Of a DNA stretch of 64,000 nt, positions 12,735 to 24,645 are shown one piece after another; the stretch's first letter is position 1, and each line of letters opens with the position of its first letter. The stretch covers positions 164,477 to 228,476 of the forward strand of contig WTPW01000691.1 in NCBI GenBank assembly GCA_009809945.1. The letters are read 5' to 3'. The DNA is from Gigaspora margarita (Eukaryota > Glomeromycota > Glomeromycetes > Diversisporales > Gigasporaceae). The notes beneath the pieces were generated by a model. The model made no database searches and was not told the origin of the DNA. It saw only the letters and a list, made by a program, of their open reading frames with translations. Made by a program: the position numbers and the translations under genes.

Positions 12735-13010
12735 GTTAATGTGTTAGCACATATGCATATTAAAGTGTTAGGTTTAGCAGTATCATTATTAATAGCACAT
12801 AGCATGTTAAATAGCATGTTAATGTGCTAGATAACACATTAATATATCAAATCAAAATATATATAAATGAATGAATTTGACTTCAAGAAAAGATATACAT
12901 ATAGAAAAGTTTCTTTTGATTTTACTTAAGGAAAATAAGGAAGTATTTAGTATAATGCTAAAGAAAATTTATTCAAGTAAATTAGAAACTTATTGTAGCA
13001 TATATATTCT
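12735..13010. repeat. dispersed repeat, copy 1 (LTR-like block)
   Basis: It contains repeated AACATGTTAATGTG-type units, then ATGAATTTGACTTCAA, then ACTTAAGGAAAATAAGGAAG, then TTTATTCAAGTAAAT. The same blocks occur in the same order at 38330-38600. Size and layout could suit a solo LTR, but clear TG..CA ends and a target duplication are missing. Confidence 0.55.
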
Positions 13011-13389
13011 CCCTACAGTACATACCAATCATTGCAATACTTAAGTAAACAATATTGATATTGTTCTAGAATCAATTTAGAGACAGGTATATAAAGTTGA
13101 TACTGAATTATGCACAATAAATAAATTTTGCTATTATTACTAGTTTTTATTAGGAATTGTATGTTATGCATATTATTTTTATATATTATGTATGACAGAC
13201 TATTTTTGTACAATAAGTAACTGTATGACATTTCTATTTTGATATTATTAATTAAGTGTACATCAAAGGTTGAGTTAAGTAGTTATTAAAAAAATAAGAT
13301 TTGTGTAACTGTATGATAAACATATTAAAAAATTTAGTTTAAGTATACTACAAACATTTTATATATATATTCAGAGGTTTTGTATAGAT

Positions 13390-13664
13390 CAATCTTTTCA
13401 AAACTATACTATACTGCAGATCTGCAAAATTCTATGAAACTAATGCTCATATATATAATACCTGATCCATATAGTATAGATTGTAAAACTGGCCTATACT
13501 ATAACATAAAGTTGCAGATCAGTATGAATAGATGACATGTTTAGTATAGTATAGGCCATTTTACAATCTATACTATATGGATCAGGTATTATATATGAGC
13601 ATTAGTTTCATAGAATTTTGCAAATCTGTAGTATAGTATAGGTTTGAAAAGATTGACCTATACT
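13390..13664. mobile_element. 275-bp palindromic MITE
   Basis: Near-perfect inverted arms of about 115 bp each. AATCTTTTCAAAACTATACT on the left mirrors AGTATAGGTTTGAAAAGATT on the right. The inner block CTGATCCATATAGTATAG mirrors CTATACTATATGGATCAG. The centre is near 13525. Confidence 0.8.
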
Positions 13665-15147
13665 GATAAGCAGTTTAGCATAGTAAATTTATATTGATTC
13701 TAAATTAACACATGTTATTTCTCAATCCAAAAAAAGACCTAGATTAATTCATGGTGCAGATAATGAGACCATAGTAATATAATAAACTACTAATAATAAT
13801 TAGTATTATATAAAGGCATTTTTCACAGATCAGTATAGTATAGGTAAGCAGACCTGTATAGCATAGACCAAATTTTAAATCTATACTATACTGATCCAAT
13901 GTAATATATATTAGCATTAATTAGGAATTATAGCTGATCAGTATAGTATAGATTTTAAATTCAGTCTATACAGATTTGCTCATCTATACCATACTGATCT
14001 GTTATAATTTCATCTGTATTTTACTGACCTGCTCATCTATACCATACTGATCAGCTATAATTCTAACACTGACACTAATATATATAACACCAAGTAGGTC
14101 ATCCATGGGTGACCCATAGCAGAATTTTTTCTATTATCAGGACAGGGCCTCTGAATACTGCATAGTACTATTAATTAAACCTCTGCGACCAAGGACCATT
14201 TCTGTACCAACTAAATTATAAACTTGTACACTATACATTAGTTTTATGTAAATTGTACATTAAATATTTTTATTAACAAATAATTTTTGTATACTAAACA
14301 TTACATAAAAAAAAATTTTTCAAAGTACTATAAATTTAGATTTCAATGCTATTCTAAATTTTTTATTAAAGTTTAGCATTCATAACACCAGATTCTATCC
14401 AAATAATTTCTTCTATTTATTTAAATTGCTAACAATATTACATATTGGTTTAAAAAAAATGAAGGTGTTTTACTTTCATTAGTTCAAATGAAAAAATTAG
14501 TTAGTTTATACTAGTTGAACTATATTAATGGGCTGCCAATATGCTAAAAGTATACTAATATTAAGTTAGCCAACTAGCCAAATATTGACAGAACTTGCAA
14601 AATGCTAACTATTACCAGTATATATTTTGTACATTTAAATATAGTTTCAACTAGTGTGAACTGATACTGATTTTTTTATTTGAACTAGTAAATTCTGTAT
14701 GTAGAGGTAAATATTTATTACAAATCTGTACATGATAGTAAAATTTATTATTGATCTGTACATAGAAGTAAAAACTAGTTTACTAAATTCTGTACTATGA
14801 GCTTTGGTCAAATTTCTACTAATAACTGTCAAACTTTCTCTTAAAATTGGTACTTCCGAACAATGAAGTTCTAATCAGTATATTCAGGGGCCCTATTAGG
14901 ACTCATACAGGTCATCCAGGTGACCTGCAGGTGACCTGAGTTAGGATTTTTAAAACAGATTGGTACACTATAAGAATCTAGTTATTTATAGTAGTAGATT
15001 GAAAAAAAATCTGACCTGCTAATTGAAATTTTGGACCAGGTTATGCAAAATGAAAAATTAACTGTTTGGTCTTAATAAAAATTAGAGAGAAGATCAGATT
15101 AATAAATTACCCTTTTATAAAAACCTTATATTGATTAAACTCTCAAT

Positions 15148-15955
15148 GTGTTATTGTTAATGGATAGGATTAAGGTGTACTACCAATAGTACTTTGTACT
15201 AAATTGTGATACCATTTAAAGCTAATTATCTACAATTTAACAAATTAATAAGATATTATTATTTAAATAATGTATCATATAGATAGGGGCAACACATGAA
15301 AAAATTTAGTAGCATTAAGTACTTTTTTGAATTTTATAGAATTTTTTAAAAATTGGCTTTTTTAGTCCTTTTATTAATTAAAATTTTAAACTTATATTAT
15401 TTTTAATATATTAACTTAATCTTAATAAATTTTATAAATTAGAAAAAATCTTGTTTAATAACTTTACTTGAAACTTTAAGTAAAATTTATTAAATAAAAA
15501 TTTTTTTAAAGTATAGTTGAAAACTAAAGATCTTATATGAAATACTAAAAATAGCAATGATTTTCAACTAATAGCTTATAAATCTTCATAGTTAAAATAA
15601 TATTTTTAAAATATAACCAATAATAAACTTTTAAATATAATAAGTTCTAAGTATTTTTTATATTGTTACATTTTAAATTTACAAACTTTATTAAAAAATT
15701 TTTTAATAAAATTAATGTTAGAGTATACTATATGTAGTACACTAAAATTCACAAAAATTAGCATTTAAAAAAAATTTTTTTCTCAAAAATTTTATTATTA
15801 ATATTAAAAAAAATTCTGCCAAACTATACTTTGGCAATTATCAGATTTTTTTATATAAAAATTATTTAGATAAGTAATTTTTTAAATTTTTAATCTATTT
15901 TTTAAGTGTACTACCAGTAGTACAAAAGCCTAAATCCTATCCATTAAGAATAACA
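15148..15955. mobile_element. 808-bp TIR element
   Basis: TGTTATTGTTAATGGATAGG at the left mirrors the right end (reverse complement TGTTATTCTTAATGGATAGG). Just inside, GTACTACCAATAGTAC pairs with the GTACTACCAGTAGTAC block near the right end. The interior is AT-rich without frames. No convincing target duplication. Confidence 0.7.
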
Positions 15956-16853
15956 ATTACATACCTCGTGATTGATCCTGAAATTATGTGACTATGTGAT
16001 ATCGTGAACAAAGTTTATGATCAGAAATTATCTCCAAGTCCTGATATTCCATAGTGATTATTCTGATTATATTACTATTATGAAAGATCTTTATGATTAC
16101 TGGATTAAGATATAATATTTGAACTACATCATACTAGAACTAAAGACCCAGAAGAAAGAAAATATATAATTAGTATTGAACTAGAACATTAAATATATAA
16201 GAATAATTGGCAGAATACTTAACTCAGTCCCTAATTTCACCATAGCAAGACCCCAATGACTTTGAGACTCAGACCAATTATTCCATGCCTCTTTTAAGCC
16301 TTCAAATTCAAGGTTTAGGTGTTTTGGATGATTTTTTTATAGTGCATAAGTGTTGAGATTAATTGTGCTTATTTTTAGTCTACACTTCAATAGTCACACT
16401 TTCTCAATGAACAAACTTTCATGAAAAAAAATAAAACTTTCTTTTATAACAGTCTTTAGCACAAAAATTAAATATGGTTAATAATTATACCAATTACCTA
16501 AGATAAATACAAGCAGAGATATGAGTCAGTTAGAGGATTATATATAGTTATTAAATGCATAGCATACAATAGCTATATTTCTGACCTTGGTCCAATCACT
16601 ATTATACTAATAGCTAGAAGCTAGCAAGACTACTGCATAATCAATTGTGGAGAAAATTTTTACAATTATTTTCTCTGATTAATTGATTGGTGGTGTAGTT
16701 ACATATTGTTAATTAATTGCAATTTTACTGCAACTCATGAATGTGATAACTAATGACTTGACGTACTATGGTGCATTCATAGGGAGACATTCATCTAATT
16801 GGTTAATTTTTGTAGATCTACCTGTGAGTCTCCATAATAATTAACCAATTATA

Positions 16854-17195
16854 TGGAGTGTCTCATATCAAAAAGTCCCATTTTGTAATTTTTTTGAAAA
16901 ATGAGTTTTTATTAGATTCATATAAATTTCAACATGATTGACATTTTTCAATTATAAATAAAGGTCAATTTGCATAATAAAAAATGGAGGTAATGTAAAA
17001 GAAAAATTACATGAGTCTGTCTAAGGACAAGCACATCACGAGATTACCCGATAGTCACCTGTAATCTTTAACTAATCAAAATCGTGAAATTTGCTTAATC
17101 CCGGATTAGTCCAAAAATTAAAACAAATGATTAAACTCAATTATCTCAAAATAAGCTATATGTCAAAATGGGCCTTTTTAATATGAGGCACCCCA
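16854..17195. mobile_element. Tc1/mariner-type MITE, copy 2 (342 bp)
   Basis: TGGAGTGTCTCATATCAAAA on the left mirrors the right end (reverse complement TGGGGTGCCTCATATTAAAA), with TA on both sides. Its interior is the reverse complement of the copy at 2969-3311. A related single end, TGGGAGTTTCATATTAAGAA, occurs at about 31020, near the Tc1-like helix-turn-helix relic. Confidence 0.75.
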
Positions 17196-17348
17196 TATTA
17201 TCATTTGATCAATTGCGTAATTTATACGTAATTTATACAGTTTAAAGTACTTTATTCAACTTTCAAGTTTTTTTAGCTTCTAAAGTATTGATTTTTTCTA
17301 TACAAAAATAATAAAAGTATAACAAAGCATTTATTCAATAAAAAAATA

Positions 17349-19826
17349 TGCCACGACTTACTGGACCGTGTGTTATTACTATTTGCCAAAAACTTCAACT
17401 CAATAGAGAAGGGTTTCTGAAAGTTTTCTTTCTAAAGCCCGATCTAACCATACTTTACCAAGTTATCTTCAATTAGATGATACAGTTTGCTCAAACTGTT
17501 ATAATGGCATTGCCGTAAATAGTTAAATTGAATTCAAAGAGCATTCTGAAGAGATCAGGTCTGTTGACACTGAAATTGAAGCTGAAGATACTAACTCCAC
17601 TTTTCTTTTTCTCAAGCAATAGAGTCATTAATGAATATTTTATATGAGTGAGAGGTTAAAGAAAAAAAGCCAACAATATATTCATTTGATGAATTTAAGA
17701 CAACTATGGAACAGAAAGATGAGAGATTAAAGTTGTTTTTTAAGAAATTGTATTTATCGTCTAACCCGCTTTCTAAAAGTAAAGAATTATAGATATGAAT
17801 AACAAAGCAGCTTTTATTTATCTGTTATTTTCTTTGTGGAATTCAGAACAAGTTTGTAAATAATATGAAGAGTGATATGGCAATATATTTGGATTCTGTT
17901 GGTGCATCTAATTCTTCTATAGATACTCTTGCCGATTTAGATATAGCAATGATGTCACACACAGTTTTTCAGTATAAAATGACCATATCCAAAAAACATG
18001 CTAGCACTGTTGATTCAGCACTTGCACAATATATAGAAAGTACAATAGTCTTAAATATCGACAATTATCACAGCATCCATACAAAGAGAATGCCAAATAC
18101 AACTACCACATCGGATGCTGCACACCTGGCAACAATTTAATGAATCCAATTGCGATACAACAGGCAGTTTCGAAAATAAATATTCACAACCCTCTTTTAG
18201 TCGATGTCGAATTAATTAAAATAAATATCATGAATAAGTTTATGAAGTTTTTTGGTTTTCATATAATCATCATTGGGGTTTTCGGGTAGTAGATGATGAC
18301 ACAAGAATGGAAGAACTAACTACACATAATTATGATACTAGGTTGAAGGAAAAATGAAGTGCACGTTCTATGAAAGACACCATTCTTATAGATTTACAAA
18401 AAAGCAACCTTTATACCACCGATGCATATATTAAAGCTATCAATGCTATCGCAAGCATTCCATCTATGCAACAATATATAGAGAGTGGAAATGTTATACC
18501 TGTTGTTGCTGATTGGCCTGGGCAAATTCATCTTCGAACAGCAATTTCACGTTATTTGTTATAGCAAGAATTATTGAATATTACTAACAAAATATTATCT
18601 TTTCTTCCTATAATAGGCCCTCTTCACATTTCATTGAATAGTCGAGAACTAGTATTTCTTCAGTATCGGCCTTTTTTTTCTACTATGAATAAGTATATCT
18701 TTGGAGAATGGAAGCCCCTTGCACAAAACCCCAAGCTATAGCAAATCAATCTTCTTTTGGAGGTTTTCTATAGTGCCTAGCAAGAGATTGCTTTAACTGT
18801 TGAAGCAAAATTTGGATCTTTGTATAAGGACACTGAATATCTTGCACTCAAGGATCTTCTTGATAATATAATTCTACTTGTACTAGATATTTATGCTGTA
18901 TTCTTCCATTCTGGCAATTTTTTGATTCATATTTTGAGTCTTGTTTTCAGGTTTGGACTGTGTTTTTTAAATTTCAACGCAAAAATTACACAAAGGTGCT
19001 ACTAATATTTTTTTCTGACATATTTTATTGGGAATTAAATAACCATCCAATTCCAGATACAATTAAGAACAAACTTCCAAAATTTTCAGATTCAACAGTT
19101 GAGATATTTCATAGCTTTTTGCGTAAAGGCACACAGAAACACACCGAAGCAGAACAAATAATTAAATACAGGCATTATATTAATTGACTATGTACTAATA
19201 TTAACGGGTTTAGAGAAAATTTTGCACGTACATCTAGTTGGGCAACACAAGAGTATTCAGCACAAGATATAATAGCATTGACTAAAAAAAGTGCTTGTTT
19301 TCTTTTACAATATTTTTCTGAAATTTATTCACGTTTTTATCATCATAATTCATTATTATCACTTTCTTTACAAACAGGTTTATCTTCCAAAAGAAAATGT
19401 GATAAAAATGTTGAAACTATTTCATTAATCACAATGAAGATGCCAAAAGCGCAACTATGCTGCCTTCCTTTGGGATTTAATACTTTGTATAAACCAAATC
19501 CATTTCACTACTGTAATGTATCTAACTGTCTTTCTTTTTCTGTTAATATAGATACTATTGAAGTTCTAGCCTGTGGTCATATATATTATAAATTTTGTTA
19601 TGGCCACAATAGATCTAAATGCATGCACTGCCTCTTATTCTTACAAGATGGCATTGATAAACATGTTCAGTCCTTACTAGGAATGCTGCGAAATCTTGAA
19701 AATGAAAAGAAGAAAAATGAAGGAAAGAAAGTGATTAAAGAATCAGAAAAGAATACTCCTTGTGATGATGATGATGAAAAAGTTGAACCCATAAATTATA
19801 GAGCAGTTTCATTAAAGCAGGTATAA
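17349..19826 (+). pseudogene. decayed multicopy-family protein with Cys-rich ends (RING-like C-terminus)
   Basis: Fragments in order on the plus strand are: a start near 17349; LDDTVCSNCYNGIAVN (one half of a zinc-binding site); MKSDMAIYLDSVGASNSS onward at 17865-18140, containing NIDNYHSIHTKRMPNTTTTS; a frame at 18370-18564; LPIIGPLHISLNSRELVFL near 18610; a frame at 18960-19187; and a final frame at 19278-19826 with LACGHIYYKFCYGHNRSKC followed by Cys-x-x-Cys, a RING-like pattern, then a Lys/Glu-rich tail. The fragments fall in different frames separated by stops, so the gene is broken several times. The layout (N-terminal Cys pair, His-Ser-Ile-His block, C-terminal RING-like finger) is one I associate with a multicopy family in Glomeromycotina genomes; that attribution is from memory. 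Function is unknown. It may be a mobile-element protein, since no terminal repeats were found but copy number is high in such genomes. Confidence 0.6.
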
Positions 19827-19984
19827 CAAAAATTTCAAAGTCAATAAATATAATTATATTAATAATTTGTATTATATTAAAATTTTGAATCTTTATTATA
19901 TTAATTTTATTAAATTACAAAATAAATAAATAAATAAATTACAAAATAAATTAAAATAAAATAAATTAAATTAATAAAATAAAA

Positions 19985-20530
19985 TGCAATATATTAATTT
20001 CGCATATTGGTTCATGTGTAAGAATGCAACGAGATCCAAAATCTGATGAAGTAATCTCTGTAAAATAAAGTAAAATAATTAAATTAAATTAATTAAACTA
20101 AATTAATTTAAAAATAATGAAATGCAATATATTAATTTCACATATTAATTCATAAGAATGCAATGAGATCTAAAGATCTAACGAAGTAATTTCTTTCATC
20201 AAAACTTATAGTAGAACCTCTTGTTTGCCTTTTAGTGGACCGTTTTTTGGAATTCAGACATACAGTATAGTGCTTATATATAAATAAAATAAAATAATTA
20301 AATTAAATTAAAAAAAAAAGAAATGCAATATTATATTGATTCGTAAGAATGCAATGAGATCTAAAGATCCAACGAAGTAATTTCTAATATAGAAAAAAAA
20401 GATATTTAGATCTATTATTAGTATAAGTAAATAGTAAATACAAAGCTTTTTACCAAAACTTACAGTAGAGCCTCTTGTTCACCTTTTAGTGACCTTTTTT
20501 TTGGAATTCAGGCATATATAGCGCTTATAT
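19985..20530. repeat. three degenerate tandem units
   Basis: The block AAGAATGCAATGAGATCTAA with GAAGTAATTTCT occurs at about 20020, 20150 and 20340. The last two are each followed by a CAGTAGARCCTCTTGTT block, CCTTTTAGTG, and GGAATTCAG. The CAGTAGAACCTC string resembles the start of pogo-type terminal repeats, but no opposite end was found. Confidence 0.55.
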
Positions 20531-20844
20531 ATAGCTATATATAAGGACTATTATATAATATATAGAAAAGTTCACTTCTAAGCGAAGTTCCTGGGGTTAC
20601 TGATTATTTTTGATTATTTTTGTCTAGTGAATATAGACACTCTGCTGAAATGAAAAATGACTTTTGCGGTAATTTTTACTTAGTAAAATATCAAGTTCTT
20701 AAAAAGTACTTTAAAGTGTATAAATAAGTTATCTGGGCAATTGATTACATCAGCCAATCAAACGAATGTTTGACTATGAATGGTGCATGCAATTAATGAC
20801 TACACTAATTTCAAAAGCCAATAACTTATGATATGAAAGAGCGG

Positions 20845-21771
20845 GTTTACTAAAATGCACCACTGGTGCCAATACTACAATTATTTTCACCAATCACATT
20901 TTTTAAATGCAGTGTAATATAAAGATCTTGCTGTAACATAAATTGTTTGCCATTTTGCTATTTTTTCAAAAATACCTTCTAACTTAAAATTTCATCTATA
21001 AACCCACTTTTTTTTTTTAAAAAAATTTTTTGTGAAATTTCACTATATACTATGCCTCACCCTAACCCCTAACTATTAACTCTTACTTAACATTTATTAA
21101 TTCAATTTTTGTTTATTTTTTTTAAGTTTTCTAAATAAACATGGGGTGTTTGTACACAGGTAATAACAGTTAATTTGCAAATCTGAGTAACATGCCAATC
21201 AAACCAATTTTTACTTCAAAAAAATTAAATCTTGCTTATGGTTAGGGTAAAGGTGAGTTTGAGATTGGGGCGAGAGTTTAGTTTATACCAAAATTTCTCA
21301 AGGAATTTTTTTTTTTAGAAGCCAAAAGGTGGTTTCAAACCAAAATTTTGTGATATCAGTTGGTTTTTACATTACCCGTGCACATACACCCCCATGCAGT
21401 ATTGTACATTTTTGCTGTCCCAGCCTTTTTTTGGCATGTTCTAACATTCCAATGTCCCAGCATCCCAAGTGTCCCAACTATGTCCCAAGTCTTAATAATT
21501 AATAAATTAATTTAAAAAAATACATGATTATATATTTTTTTAGGTGCTGAACACATTTCTGAAAAAATTAAATTAGATTATCTTAATAAAATTTTAAGTA
21601 ATTTTAATATAAAAATTGTTCCAAAATGTCCCAAAATGTTCCAGCTCATATCCCAACTGTCCCATGTACAACACTGTCCCCATGTACAAATAGAAATTCT
21701 TGTTTTTTAATTTTGATTTTCACATTACACCACATACTGGTGTTGAACACCAGTAGTGCGTTTTAGTAAAC
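20845..21771. mobile_element. 927-bp TIR element with nested MITE
   Basis: GTTTACTAAAATGCACCACT at the left mirrors the right end (reverse complement GTTTACTAAAACGCACTACT), and both continue into CTGGTG. The interior has a nested element at 21140-21396 and CTAACCCCTAAC-like stretches. There is no transposase frame. A partial relative of the right end (GAACACCAGTGATG) lies near 2915. Confidence 0.7.
21140..21396. mobile_element. nested 257-bp MITE
   Basis: CATGGGGTGTTTGTACACAG at the left mirrors the right end (reverse complement CATGGGGGTGTATGTGCACG). The adjacent GGTAATAAC and GGTAATGTAA also match. It lies inside the 20845-21771 element. Confidence 0.65.
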
Positions 21772-23731
21772 TTGTAAAAGAGATATTTAAAAAAAAAAAG
21801 CCACTGATTTGTAGCTGAATCAATTGGCTACAATTTGTTGGCTTTATTTTTAATAAACTAAAAAACTCGTTCATAATTGTGAAATACAAAATTTTCAAAT
21901 TTGCAGGTTTGCCCCTATCTGCCCTTATTTGATGACCGTTTATGGTGAAAAAATAGCTAAAAAAGGTTACTTATCATATCACAAAATTGATCGCGTTTTA
22001 TATAGACTCTTGCTCTTGCTCTGGTAGAACTCTGGTAGAGCTAAGGTAGAGCTCAGGTGCAAAACGAAGTACTTGACGTGACTCAGTAAATTTATATAGT
22101 TTGTAATAATTTGTTACCAAAAATTACTGTATTAACGTGGGTTCTAAGATGAAATTTGCTTATTTTTGATCTTTTTGATTTTTACTTTCAGATTTTTTAC
22201 CGTCCAGATGAATTGATAATCACTAAAATTAAAGACCTGCGATCTTTTGTGTTTCACTAAACCAATCATTTAGCGCTAAAAATTGATCTATTAATGAGAT
22301 TGATTTCCACTATTTTTACTACTCTGAAAGGTTACATCATATATGTGAAACATAAATTTGCTAATTTAGTATTAATATTGTATAAAAAACTTTATTTTAA
22401 AAATTTAAATTAATTTATTATGAAAATATTTCTTGCGACGCTTAACAATCTATAATACATATCACTATCGCATATTTTGTATGAAAAGTGCCAATCTTTA
22501 GACATCTCCAATTTTTCCTCACCTTTTACTATAATATCTTACTAGTTAACATCCTCTTTGTTAAGAAAACCATCTTGTAACCCACGCATAAATATTTAGT
22601 GATTGATACAAACCCGAAAAAATCATCACCTCTGCGCAGATTTCACTATTCATGTACGTATGTTCGTACGTATTCATAATTGTCCTAATTGATCATGTCT
22701 TATGTAGTAGCTAACACAAGACTCACAGGACTTGCGTGATGCTTTACCTTGTTTAAAGTTTTATAATAACTTTTTTAAGATATTTAGCATTAAAAATTTA
22801 GTATTTTTATATGATAACATAACAAAAGTCAAAAATGGGACACATTAAAATAAACAACCAATCAAATTTCTTTTAATTTATATAATAAAAGTTTAAAATT
22901 TTTTTAACCACTCAAAACGCAAATCATTTAACCATTCAAAATTAAACAACTGTAAAAATATATAAAAATTCAATGTTGTTAATTGAATTAAAGGTTTAAT
23001 TTTTAAATTTTAAAAATGGGACAAATGTAAACATGCACTATAGAAGACATAATATACATAAAAGAATATTTGCAGATCTTGAAGTCAAAAGTATAGTTTA
23101 AAAAATTATCAATGTAATTACATAAAAAAATCAGACAAATAATTTCTTTTTCTTTTTTATTATCTTACAATTGTGAAAACCGTCTTTTCGAAAGCACATA
23201 CTATATTGAAATAGCATGCTAAGTCTTTTTGTTTTTTTTTAATTTGTTTCAATATGCACAAAAATTTTAAAAAAGTGCTATGTATAGGCTTTTTTTGAAG
23301 CCTGAGAATGGCAAGTATTGATATGACATAATTACTTCTGCATTAGAACGATTAATTTTGCTTTTTAAATACTACTGTACAGACTGGAAAAAGTCTCTAT
23401 CTGTTTGCCTTGGAAAACCTCCTGCTGAACTGTAAAATGCGATCAATTCAAGATGTTTACAAATTAAAAAAACCTTTATATACAGTATAGTGTACTACTG
23501 CATTTGAATACGGTTAATGTTTTTCAGTTTAAATTACACCAAAAATTGAATGTTTAAATTCTATAAATTTATCTCATAGCAAAATGGCAATGAATTTTAA
23601 ATATACATATTTATCCGACAAACTCCTATGATCATGAAAAAATTTCTTACTGTTATTTTTTTTGTGTTATTACGTAATCATGTTTAAACTCAGCAGGCGA
23701 CTCCCTACCAATCATGATCATAAATTGCTGG
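21772..23731. other. intergenic stretch, no supported gene
   Basis: I see AT-rich sequence with a slightly more GC-rich patch at 21900-22080 (three TGGTAGA(A/G)CT-like units) and a short palindrome ATGTACGTATGTTCGTACGT near 22655. A block at about 22770-22855 is the reverse complement of 54150-54235, a dispersed repeat edge. No coding exon could be defended. Confidence 0.45.
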
Positions 23732-24164
23732 TGTTACAATCAGTGGGAGAGCTTAATAGGGTTTGAACCAATTTAGCTTCGATTGTGAACAAATAGTGCT
23801 TTAAAGTTAAATGGTTTAAATCAATAACTGATACACATAATTACGGGTTATAAGGTTTCTCTTTATTAATATAAATCAATATATCAGATTACTACAATAA
23901 AACTAATACTATTTACAATTGTTAACTGCTTGTCTCTTCTCCATAAGCTAAAACTCACTCTTTATATAATTGTTAATTTATCTGAAGAATTAAACTCTTT
24001 CTGGAAGCTCATAACTCTCTCCAGGAGTTCATAACTCTCTCCAGGAGTTCATATCTCTTTTCAGGAGTTCATAGCTTCCATGTACTATGGTGATCGTTCC
24101 CATACTATACTCAAATAAGAAAATATATAATAATATAAAAAAAATTAAAGTTATGGTCGTAACA
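23732..24164 (-). repeat. 3' LTR of the Gag-Sel1 element
   Basis: A 433-bp partner of the right-hand LTR with the same termini. The four internal units read CTGGAAG or CCAGGAG, where the other copy reads CCGGGAG. The polypurine tract abuts its inner edge. Confidence 0.85.
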
Positions 24165-24179
24165 TTATCTCTCCCTTAG
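24165..24179 (-). promoter_or_regulatory. polypurine tract
   Basis: On the minus strand the sequence TAAGGGAGAGATAA directly precedes the 3' LTR start TGTTAC. Purine-rich DNA in this position primes plus-strand synthesis in LTR retroelements. Confidence 0.7.
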
Positions 24180-24645
24180 AAGGATGAGCTCCGGTGAATC
24201 ACTAACGTTTCCTTCTTTTGTATGGGTTGTTTGCTGAGACAATTTCCAGACGATTTTGGTGTTTTTTTTTCATTTTGCCCATTCGTTTTCCTCATCACCA
24301 AGGTTGTTGTAGATAAACAGCCTTCCAACCAAGAGCATCATTATTGGTGTTTTTCACCATCGATGCTAGCACTAAATTCATAGATCACATGATCATTTTA
24401 GACTTCCCCAAATCAATTCAGTATGTATTCTCTTCGCTTTTCCTCATACTTTAGTGGCTTTGTGGCTTTACATATATTAATACACCTTTTTACTCAAAAC
24501 TTCAATGTAATTTCATTTACAATATTATTCCCTTTATTCCCTTTATCAGCAGGAATTTCATTTCTGATTTCGCATAGTAGTACATTTAGTATAGACTTCG
24601 CCTCTTCTTTCACTAACTTTACACCTCTGATATTTTCGATTTTCA

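Larger units (their letters stand above)
11520..14110. mobile_element. 2.6-kb long-inverted-repeat complex
   Basis: The arm at about 11520-12245 is mirrored by about 13655-14110. ACTGCTTATTAGTATAGGT near 12237 mirrors ACCTATACTGATAAGCAGTT near 13660. CTACTAATAATAATTAGTAT and the neighbouring ATGGTGCAGAT block mirror their counterparts near 11905-11950. The arms are packed with variants of GATCAGTATAGTATAGGT. Between the arms lie a dispersed repeat (12735-13010) and a separate palindrome (13390-13664). The outer ends are blurred (a GGGTCA..ACCTA block on each side) and no clear target duplication was found. No coding frame. Confidence 0.65.
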
